In this document: one piece after another, positions 15,301 to 22,200 of the stretch
Numbering within the stretch: position 1 is the first letter of the stretch
Layout of the letters: each line of letters opens with the position of its first letter
Assembly (NCBI RefSeq): GCF_042477335.2
Contig: NC_091255.1
Coordinates: 47,780,501 to 47,844,500 of the forward strand
Reading direction: 5' to 3'
Length of the DNA stretch: 64,000 bases
Source of the DNA: Ovis canadensis
Lineage: Eukaryota > Chordata > Mammalia > Artiodactyla > Bovidae
The notes under the pieces: model-generated
The model's database searches: none
What the model was told of the DNA's origin: nothing
The model's input: the letters and a program-made list of their open reading frames with translations, nothing else
Program-made: the position numbers and the translations under genes

Positions 15301-16695
15301 ATTAGACCTCACCATACTCATGCATTTCCATATTAGAGGTAAAACCCTGGCTGGGACTGTGGGTCATCAATCTCCAACCAGAGGCTCTTCCAGTAAAGCA
15401 AAGCAAAAAGTCCTGCTAGCCTGCATCCCTTTGTCATCTCTTGGTCTTGTGGGCAATTTCAAGTGCTCCGAGAAGTCAGGGAGCCTACAGAACGGATTGA
15501 TATCCACAGAAAACTCAAGCCATTAGCTTCATTTTCCTCATTCCCAACTTTTAGCTGGTGAAGTGGCATTTCAAGTCTTCATACTTCCTCTCCTCATTTC
15601 TGGTGCAGGAACCCAATGAAATGGTCAGAATGCAAGGAGCAAGTAGTTGGAAGAGAAAGAAGACCCCAAACAAACAGGACACAAAGTCCTCCAGCTCAAA
15701 CACTGTGCTGGGTTCCAACTTCCTAACAAAAACTACTGGACAATCCCAAAGTTATCCAAGGATCCAGGGAACCTCTTATCCTAATCATCGTTACATACAA
15801 TAGAAAGCACAACATCTGAGAAGTCAACATCTTTGACATGAACCCCACAGAATTCAGGTCCTCTACTATGAATGGTCCTCATGAGCAGGCCTCACCTCCT
15901 CTCAGATGGTTACACTCTCCCTTCCCCCTAACCCAGGAAGACCCCATGGGTCCTTCCATGGTCCACGGAACCCCGTGCTTCTCCAGTGGATACATCTTCC
16001 AAGAAGAAAAACAGGAAACCCAGGGAAGATTTCCAGTCGGTGGTAAGGAGGTCTGTAGGATGGGGAAACTCTGAGCAGCCACATCAACCAAACGACCACA
16101 GAGGACTACTCAGGGAGACTAATGCCACTTGCCTCTCAACTGGACAGCGAGCTAGGCAGCCCATTACAAGGAACAAGGAGGAAAACAAATGCAACTAACG
16201 GGAACGAGGTGAGAAGAGAGGAAGAGGGGATAAAAGCCCTTTCATCCCACCCAGGCCTTCTCTCTGCGCTCCGGGGGCTGCCCGAAGCCAGACGCATGAA
16301 GCTTGAGGGGCTGGAGGGAAGGAGAGGACGCGACGGCACGCCACCGTCGGTGACACCAGGCCTCGCGTGGCGCGCGGGGAGGCACACCCGGCTGGGACAG
16401 CGTGCAAGGGTGGGGTGGGCGTGCAACTGGCTTGGCTAGGGGTTGCAGGCGTCACTGGCTGGGCCTGCCGAGCGAGGGCCCTGGGGCTGCGGGGGGCGTG
16501 AGCACGCGCGGGGCCGCGCTCGGAGGGGCTGGTTACCGTGTGGTTCACCCCCCACATCAGGACGCTGAGGATCGGCTCGCTGGCCCGGAATAGCTTCACT
16601 TTCTGGCACACGAAATGCTTCTTCTTGGTCTTGGTCTTGCTGGCGCTGAGTGGCGCCACCGCCACCGCCGTGGTGCTGGTGCAGTTGGACGACAT
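156..16695 (-). CDS. PIP4K2B: PIP4K2B, 5' half (5 coding exons; gene continues past the left edge)
   Basis: This gene encodes the beta isoform of phosphatidylinositol-5-phosphate 4-kinase, which phosphorylates PI5P on the 4-OH to make PI(4,5)P2. The family acts in cytosol, on membranes and, for beta, largely in the nucleus; beta can use GTP and acts as a GTP sensor. Coding exons are 16695-16537, 6862-6765, 3742-3646, 1540-1388 and 302-156 on the minus strand, joining in frame to give residues 1-218 of about 416. The N-terminus [15 protein letters not shown] separates beta from the alpha and gamma paralogues. Lys150 in FVIK is the catalytic lysine position. TRNVF at residues 201-205 is the guanine-recognising motif reported for this isoform. 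All visible splice sites are GT-AG. The C-terminal half with the activation loop is outside the window. No stop or frameshift is seen, so it looks functional. Confidence 0.97.
303..1387 (-). other. PIP4K2B intron 4
   Basis: A 1.1-kb intron. It contains one minus-oriented Bov-tA SINE at 402-608. The remainder (620-1387) shows no feature I recognise; the open frames there do not resemble any family. Confidence 0.85.
402..608 (-). repeat. Bov-tA SINE with target-site duplication
   Basis: The complement reads as a ruminant Bov-tA element: tRNA-like head next to 608 ('gggacttcc' side) and a BovB-derived tail core 'agtcggacacgactgag' near 410-430. A 9-base target duplication, ctctagact, lies at 389-397 and 611-619. 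Confidence 0.9.
1388..1540 (-). CDS. PIP4K2B: PIP4K2B coding exon 4 (residues 119-169)
   Basis: 153 nt, phase 0 at both ends, from [15 protein letters not shown] to LKKYHQ. It carries the glycine-containing phosphate-loop region (GRCGTRF) and the catalytic Lys150 in RRFVIKTV. Confidence 0.96.
1541..3645 (-). other. PIP4K2B intron 3
   Basis: A 2.1-kb intron. It holds a MIR fragment at 1833-1955. In 1990-3640 I recognise no repeat, RNA gene or conserved coding exon. Confidence 0.8.
1833..1955 (+). repeat. MIR SINE fragment
   Basis: A diverged MIR core: 'tctaatcctgac', 'gtgaccgtgggtgagccact' and 'tttcctcatctgg' occur in the usual MIR order. Confidence 0.6.
3646..3742 (-). CDS. PIP4K2B: PIP4K2B coding exon 3 (third base of 86 to 118)
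   Basis: 97 nt encoding [17 protein letters not shown] through GIDDQDYQ. Acceptor CCCCAG and donor GTATGG fit. The first base completes the Lys86 codon begun in exon 2. Confidence 0.95.
3799..3945 (+). repeat. MER5A-like hAT-Charlie fragment
   Basis: It begins with 'cagggcttctcaa', followed by 'gtggtcc..cacctgg', 'aaaatg' and 'ccaggtgattctgagc', matching the order of the non-autonomous hAT element MER5A. It is old and diverged. Confidence 0.6.
4560..4722 (+). repeat. L1 LINE 3'-end fragment
   Basis: 'ggatattcactaaatttatt', 'acacctcaaactta' and 'atatctcaataaaactg' followed by an A-rich tail match the 3' end of mammalian L1 elements. Confidence 0.6.
5078..5884 (+). mobile_element. Solo LTR-like element (copy 1 of a pair)
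   Basis: About 0.8 kb that aligns by eye, along its whole length and in the same order, with 52852-54288. Shared blocks include 'caataaag', 'gtaaactgttttc', 'gacaacc.ggacttg' and 'acacatttggtg'-like ends. The size, the TG start and the dispersed paralogous copy suggest an old endogenous-retrovirus LTR. I cannot name the family. No internal retroviral genes are next to it. Confidence 0.6.
6765..6862 (-). CDS. PIP4K2B: PIP4K2B coding exon 2 (residues 54-85 plus two bases of 86)
   Basis: 98 nt encoding [18 protein letters not shown] and on to DNHLFN, with the first two bases of Lys86. Acceptor CAG precedes 6862 and donor GTAAG follows 6765. Confidence 0.95.
7025..7285 (+). repeat. L2 LINE 3' fragment
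   Basis: 'aaggcccacctcctccagga' followed by 'acactgtatttaatgctc' and 'cttgactgtaag' follows the layout of L2 3' ends. Confidence 0.5.
8325..8545 (+). repeat. L1M 3'-end fragment
   Basis: 'gattccatttatatggaatt', 'tagaaatgttctatgtgttg' and 'ttgatcaaactgtatgctta' match the ancient L1M 3' region. Confidence 0.7.
9640..9760 (+). repeat. L2-like fragment
   Basis: 'aaaaccttccatggctgctc' followed by 'cctcagggtaaagtt' and 'ttggcctggcatctaaagtc' resembles a conserved L2 segment. It is diverged. Confidence 0.5.
9948..10080 (+). repeat. CHR-type tRNA-derived SINE
   Basis: 'gttccctggtggcctagtgg' head, 'cagggaactgagatcc' middle and 'catggccaataaatg' tail with A-rich end: the cetartiodactyl tRNA-derived SINE pattern. 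Confidence 0.8.
10525..10800 (+). repeat. Two MIR fragments
   Basis: At 10525-10640 'ctcaaggtcacacagataat' with 'cagagtcaggattt' is a MIR core. At 10705-10800 'gctcattttatagagaagg' and 'aatgaggctcagagag' is a second MIR core. Confidence 0.65.
10988..11185 (+). repeat. Bov-tA SINE
   Basis: Starts 'ttcccaggtggcgctagtg', then 'gaagatcccctgg', 'ggaaatggcaacccattcc' and 'cagaggagcctggtgggcta', ending near 'gacatgactgaacac' with a TA/CA-rich tail. Confidence 0.9.
11328..11520 (+). repeat. L2 LINE 3' end
   Basis: 'ctccactagactctgagccc', 'atgtccctagcacaatggct' and 'acacaataaatgctggatgg' are the classic L2 3' terminal blocks. Confidence 0.75.
12600..13285 (+). repeat. L1 ORF2 C-terminal fragment
   Basis: 'aaaatggattagagatctaa', 'cttcatcaaaattaaaaact', 'cactggcagaaatgtaaaatgg'-like text and related blocks follow L1 ORF2. 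A roughly 35-base local duplication ('ggacttcatcaaaa' twice) lies at about 12795-12850. Confidence 0.8.
14318..14412 (+). repeat. BovB/Bov-A 3'-end fragment
   Basis: 'gggtcgcaaagagtcggaca' and 'gactgagcgactgaactg' with an (AACTG)n tail is the BovB 3' terminus. Confidence 0.85.
14866..15170 (+). repeat. BovB 3' fragment
   Basis: Diverged BovB 3' region: 'tattcattggaaggactga', 'gactcattggaaaagaccct' and 'gcatcactgactcaatggac' in order, ending 'ttagcgactgaaca'. Confidence 0.85.
16537..16695 (-). CDS. PIP4K2B: PIP4K2B coding exon 1 (residues 1-53)
   Basis: The ATG is at 16695-16693, followed by MSSNCTS and the basic stretch [10 protein letters not shown], ending at NHT in phase 0. The donor GT is at 16536-16535. 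The start lies in a GGC ATG T context with G at -3, inside the CpG island. Confidence 0.96.
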
Positions 16696-16701
16696 GCCCG
16701 G

Positions 16702-16719
16702 GGCGGCGGCGGCGGCGGC
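16702..16719 (-). repeat. (GGC)6 trinucleotide tract in the PIP4K2B 5' UTR
   Basis: Six perfect GGC units on the top strand (GCC in the mRNA), ending a few bases before the ATG at 16695. If read in the ATG frame they would be alanine codons. Confidence 0.9.
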
Positions 16720-16801
16720 AGCGAAAGGGGGGGGCGGCCGAGACGGCGCACGAGCCAGCGGTCCCAGGCCTCCCCCGGACCGATCCCCACCCCCCGCTCC
16801 C

Positions 16802-16813
16802 TCACCGCGCCAT
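16802..16813 (-). other. Minimal upstream ORF (Met-Ala-Arg-stop)
   Basis: ATG at 16813-16811 in a strong ACCATGG context, followed by GCG CGG TGA. It is in a different frame from the main start about 115 nt downstream. It matters only if transcription starts above 16813. The same bases also form a possible splice donor (CG|GTGAGG). Confidence 0.5.
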
Positions 16814-17202
16814 GGTCGCGCCCGTCCCGTTACCTCCCCACCCCGCCCCGGTGGTTCCGTCCGCCCCACGCTCCGCCCTTCCCGCCCCGCCCCGCCCCGC
16901 CCCAGGGAGCTGGCCGGCCCGCTCCGCACCCCGCCCCGGGCAGTGCCGCAGCCCTGCCGTCACCAGGCCCTGTCCTCCCTGCCTGGGTGGTACCGCCCGT
17001 CCCGGGGAGGTAGCGGGCCGCCCAGCCTGCTCCTCCTCCCCGGGCCCGACAGGAGTCAAGCCGGCCTCCGCGCGCCTCAGAGCGCCGCGCCCTAGCAGGG
17101 AGGGGAGGAGGGCTGGGTAGGTCTCGCAGACGACTGCGGGAGCATCTCCCTGACCGGGCCCCCCAAACCTAGGGTTCGGGTCTTTCCTCAACCTGACGTG
17201 CC

Positions 17203-17213
17203 AAGATGGCGGC
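17203..17213 (+). promoter_or_regulatory. YY1-type site
   Basis: AAGATGGCGGC matches the YY1 consensus. Such sites sit just downstream of start sites in many CpG-island promoters, usually on the transcribed strand. Here it points rightward, opposite to PIP4K2B. Confidence 0.5.
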
Positions 17214-17433
17214 GGCACCACGGGTCCGGAGGGGAGGAGGGGCGGGAATGCGAGGAGGGTGGGACGTACCATCCCCACCCCGGGGGAGAGAGGAGGAACA
17301 CTGCGAGGGCAAAAGGAAGTCCTGCCGGGAAAAGCAAGAAACGCCCCCTCGCTCCACCCATGCGTGGATCTTTCCCACTCCCCTGGGACCGGGGCCGCGC
17401 TCCACCCGCGGGACACGCCCTCTCCCCCCAGGG

Positions 17434-17438
17434 CCAAT
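17434..17438 (+). promoter_or_regulatory. CCAAT box (NF-Y type)
   Basis: ggCCAATgag at the upstream edge of the CpG island, about 230 bases from the YY1-type site. It could serve PIP4K2B in either orientation. Confidence 0.35.
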
Positions 17439-17739
17439 GAGAGGAGCCAGCTGGAAGTCTCGGGTTTTATGAATGAGTCCCGCTCTCACCCACCGGTGGC
17501 CGGCCTCCCGCCAAAGCGTCCAGTTCAGGGGCAGGCCGGCACCTTAAGACACCTATCATACGGCAGGGAATTATAATCGTTTTACTCTCTGGTTCACTCG
17601 GTGAAATCTTTCAGTAAACTGCCCACGCTTTCTTCATAATTCCTCTCGGAATTATGTTTTATGTTGGACACAAATCGTGGATCAACATTGTTCTGTATGG
17701 GAATTCAATACTCAACACAGGTGGCTCTTTACACAGTTA

Positions 17740-19088
17740 CAAAAATAAATGTAGTTTTTATTACCAAGTAATAAAATAAAAGACATAATTAACCCTAGTA
17801 TAGGGAAGCAGGATAAGGTGTTAAATTGAATAACAAGTGTATGTTACTTTCTCTCTGGGGAAAGACTGGGTTTTAAGCATAACAGTATGGCAGCATAAGT
17901 GCTCAAAAAATATAAATCCAAACTCGTTTAAGAATTAGGAATTAGCAGAACAAGGAACTAGCCCAGCTAATGTGTGGATCAAGAGTGCCTAGGACTCCTG
18001 AGTCAAATGAGAACTTCTGGTAGGAGACAGGAAAGGGATGAAGACAGGAGATTGATCCTATGAGTTTGGTTTTTTTTTTTAATAGCTGACTAAAAAATAA
18101 TACCAAACAACTCCTGAAAACCTAGACTCATAATAAGATTACTACATGATAAAAGGGAAGGCATGAAATAAACAGCTTCCACTATACTTTTAAGAGCCAG
18201 GGTACATACTGAGTTCGGTCCTGACTCCTAAAATGATTTTACTTCATTTCTGCACTGCCCACACATCAGAGACTATAAGCTGTGTAAAAAGGACAGATAC
18301 CCTAGATCCTATCAATAAACCCTGGGCCCCTCCAAAATCTGCCAGATTTGCAGAGGAAAGAAAAGCTGACCTGCCTTGCTGTGTTATTGGATAACAAGAT
18401 ACAATGAGGTTCTATTACATAGTAAAGTCACTTACCAAACAAGATATTCTCACAAAGCTAACTTTTTTTCCAAAAGCATGTAAAAATTATAATTTATACA
18501 TATACACACACTATATTTTACAGTTTGATCGTTCAAATAGTTAAACAGTTCATTTAGGGGGTTTTTGTGGGGGTTTTTTGCATTGTTTTCCCTTCCAGAT
18601 TCTTTGTCACTGCCTTGGCTCTGCCCTAATCTGACATCATTCTGTCACATCTACTAAATCAAGTTAAGTATTCATTTACCTTGGTAAGAACAATCTTTCT
18701 GGGTGATTCAGAGGGGAGAGGTTTCTGAAAGGTCCAGTCTGTTCTGAGGTGGTAGAGTTAGTTAAGTCTGTTCACACAGGTGGAGGGAAGAGGCATAGGG
18801 AGGCTCCCTCCAGAGCAAGATGAGTGCTCACACCTAGATGTTCCAGTGCCTACTGACTGAAAAAACCACTCTGCACCCAGCAAAAGTTACCGAGGGTCCC
18901 ATAGAGCAAGTCACACTGGTTCTCAAAAGAACTGAGCTGTTTCTGGAATCCATGAAGGAAAGTCACTTTGAACAGTGGTGGTTTGACATCTGTGAAAGAA
19001 GCCATTTGAACTCTTATAAAGAGAATTTTTAAGGGATCAGCAGCCTCCCTGGAAATTTCAGGAAAACCAGCAAGACAGGGGATGGCTT
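17740..19088 (-). other. CWC25: CWC25 3' UTR (inferred)
   Basis: The interval from the CWC25 stop codon to the predicted cleavage site. I recognise no repeat copy longer than about 100 bases here. The low-complexity T run at 18069-18080 is the only oddity. Confidence 0.5.
17757..17762 (-). terminator. Probable CWC25 poly(A) signal
   Basis: AATAAA on the minus strand, followed downstream by U/GU-rich text (TTTTTGT, then CTGTGT and CCTGTGTTGAG). This spacing suits cleavage near 17735-17742 and implies a CWC25 3' UTR of about 1.35 kb. Confidence 0.55.
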
Positions 19089-19203
19089 TCATCTTTTCAT
19101 AAAGTTCTTCTCCAGAGCTACTGAGGTTCTCTGGAGAGAGTAAATATTCCGCTTCACCCGATCTTCCAGAGAGGAGGTAGATGCGCTCTCTAGCTTCATG
19201 CGG
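19089..19203 (-). CDS. CWC25: CWC25 coding exon 10 (residues 389-425 and stop)
   Basis: 115 nt, [15 protein letters not shown] to EKNFMKR, then TGA at 19091-19089. The 3' UTR continues downward. Confidence 0.95.
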
Positions 19204-22200
19204 CTGGAAAGAGAAGACAGGGGAAAATTAAGTAACAACATTTGTCAACTGGTCAACTACCTGGCAGAATTAGAAGAAACATGTTGTTACCCATAAAGCG
19301 GCTGTAGAAACACAAGCTCTCTTTAAGTCCACATAGATAAGTTTTGAATAACTCCATCTGGAACTCAATTTTTTACAAATTTGTAAGGGAAAATTTATCT
19401 GTTCTGGAAAATAAGTCAAAGCCTCATTTGAAAAAGGCTTCCTGAGCCATGAATTCTTAGAAGGACAAGAAGATTCAGTAAAATACCAATTCATTTCTCC
19501 TCCCCTCAAATCAAAAACATCCCCCTGTCTGGCCAGAAGTTGAGAAGAGCAACAGAGGTATCTGGGGGCTGAGCTCCGCAGGGACACAGAAACACTGGGA
19601 ACACAGTGAATGAACCAGTTTTTCTGACTGCCTCTCTGGGACCACTGCCATGAACGCTGTTAGGCAGGGAAAAGATGCACTCACTGGATAAACTTCCCAT
19701 CCCGGGAGTCTAGCTTCTCCAGCCTCTGCTCCCGCTCGTCATCCTTGGCATGCCTCTTGAGGATGTTCAGCCTCTCTTCCTCCCGCCACTTGGCGTTTTC
19801 CATCATCTCTTGCCTTTTTCGCTCCAGCTCCTCTGATGAGAGCTTTCTGTTGAACACAAAAATTACCCTAAGGCCTACTTCTCTCCCAGCCAAAAAATAG
19901 AAATACCCCAGGAAGAGAAACCAGGTAGGACCCAGATTCTCCAGCCCATAGCTCTCTTCCCTTGGAGATGCCCAGCCCAGTGCCACACTCAGCAAGAGTT
20001 TCCTTCCTTCCTAACAACTTGATCAGGTGGTTTCACTCAAATTTCACGACTTTTAGTGAAGGAATCCATACTCTCATTCAATAATCTCTAAAGTAATTAT
20101 TCTGAAACAATACATAATAAGAACTAATCAGGAACCTCCATCTATGGCAATTATTCCAGTTGTTTGTTTAACAACTTATAGAAGAACAGGGAACCAAGTT
20201 TATCCATGTGATGGTTGATATCTACCACCTACCCACTGGAGATGCTTAGAAGTTCATGGACATAGCTCATGAGTATACCATTCAGGACTAAGCTAGAAGC
20301 AAGCTGCCTAAAGAATTTAACTTAGTCTCAGTAGATAGGTCTTCTTTCCTAGCACTCACTGCAAATGAAGAGCAAGAAGAGGAGATGAACCAGCTCGATC
20401 ACTACCAACGTAAGACATCCAAATCCATTGTTTCTCAAATTGGTGTGATATACAGATCCCCCTTTAAAAGGAAAAATAATTATCGGAGTCCCATAGGGAG
20501 TGGGAGCCCAATTTTGAGAAATAAACTTAAGATACTAAAAATCTGACAGTTATCTATAGTGAAGTGAAGACTCCCCTTCAAAACCCCACTAACTAAAAAG
20601 AAAATGGAAGAGGAAATAACTCTAGATAAGACATATGTGAACAAACTGTCAGAAGACACAAGAAGATGAAGGAGTGGTAACCACTTTAACAGATTACAGG
20701 ACACGGAATCCTAAGTGCCTGATACTGATCAGAAGCAATTCACACTGTAAAATCCAGGAGAGCTTCAGGTACTGTAGGCTCTAATACTTTGGAGTGTGGT
20801 CCACAAGGATGAAAACAAAGGGACTAATTTTAAGTCTATATAAGGAACAATTAAGACAACCTGGGATCCTCATGCCTGACTCGGGGGAAGTCAGTGACTG
20901 CTCTCTCAAGCATCTATAGGAGACCCTCTAGAGGGTAGACTCTGGTAGTTTCTAGAGAAATTGAACCACACAGGAGAACCACACCAGACAGCTACATGTA
21001 AAAGAATACAATCAGAACATTTTCTCACAGCACATACAAAAAAAAACTCACAATGGATTAAAGACCCAAATATAAAACCAGAAACCATAAAACTCCTACA
21101 AGAAAACAGGCAGTACATTCTTTGACATAAGTCATAGCAATTTTTTTTTTAATCTATCTGCTATAGGCAAAGGAAACAGGAGCAAAAATAAACAAATGGG
21201 ACCAGATTAAACTCGAAAGCTTTTGAACAGCAAAAGAAATTATCAACAAAACAAAAATCACTGAATGGGAAAAAATATATTTGCAAATAACATGACTGAC
21301 AGAGTTAATATTCAAATTATATAAACAGCTCAAACAACTCAGCAGAACACACAACCCAACTAAAAAATGAGTAGAAGACCTGAAGAGACATTTTTCCAAA
21401 GAAGATATACAGATGGTTAACATGCACATGAAAAGATGCTCAAGACTGCTAAACATCAGAGAAAAACAGATCAAAACCACAACGTGGTATCACTTCACAC
21501 CTGAAGAATGGCTAGCATCAAAAAGACCACAAATAACACGTTGGTGAAGATGTGGAGAAACGGGAGAAGCTTCATCTTTTCAATTGACAAGAAAGGTGTT
21601 TCAGATCACTAATTAAAACATTCAAAAGAGAACTCAAAAAAATTTTTAAATTCTTGCAGAACTCTCAGACCCTTGAGGAAATAGCCAGTGACTCTCAATC
21701 TGAGAAACAATATAAACAGTGCTAAGAAAGGTTTTACGGCCGTAATCTTTCTTTCTTTTTTCAGTACCCTAATCTTGGTTACATCTTTAGTGTTCAACTA
21801 CCTGGAACACCAAACCAAAGCAAAGAGATCACAAAACCCATCCTTTCCAGTTTCTGTGTTTCCATTCTTGGAAGACTGAGATCTTGAGGGCTCTAACTCA
21901 CTTTTTAAAAAAAAATTTATTGAAATATTGGTCTATTGGTCCTACACAGTAGGAACCTGTTTATTCTAACTCTTTCTAAATCATAAAATTCAACAACAAT
22001 TCTAACAGCACTAAGAAAAGGTTGACAAAGTGAGACAAATTCAAGTGATGGCAGATGGCAAAAGAGACAGAAAAACAAAGCAGGATCTGAAAAAGCAGGC
22101 CTTGCACTGACCAAGAGTCTTAAAATATATTAAAAAAAAAAACAACATATAGTCATGAGCATCCACCCCTAAGAAGAGCATGGATTACAGCACAGCTGAA

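Larger units (their letters stand above)
6863..16536 (-). other. PIP4K2B intron 1
   Basis: A 9.7-kb first intron dominated by old repeats (L2, L1, MIR) with a CHR-type SINE, a Bov-tA and two BovB 3' fragments. In 7300-8320, 8550-9630, 11530-12590, 13290-14310 and 15180-16240 I see no gene, RNA gene or clear repeat. The part next to the CpG island (15.2-16.2 kb) is the likeliest place for promoter-proximal regulatory sequence, but I see no specific site. Confidence 0.8.
16250..17480. promoter_or_regulatory. CpG-island promoter of PIP4K2B
   Basis: The window's strongest GC- and CpG-rich block spans PIP4K2B exon 1 and its upstream side. It contains overlapping GC boxes on the top strand (cccgcccc repeats, 16881-16903), a YY1-type site (aagatggcggc, 17203-17213) and a CCAAT box (17434-17438). 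There is no TATA box in an obvious position. The start site cannot be fixed by reading; it should lie somewhere between about 16.75 and 17.4 kb. Confidence 0.8.

Noticed and set aside
17206..17472. 88-codon plus-strand frame as a protein-coding gene
   Set aside because: Composition is explained by GC content, there is no recognisable domain and no evidence of conservation. Kept only as a possible antisense transcript.
16136..17576. Many long GC-rich open frames on both strands around the CpG island
   Set aside because: Stop codons are rare in GC-rich DNA. These frames overlap PIP4K2B exon 1 or its leader in other frames and show no family resemblance.
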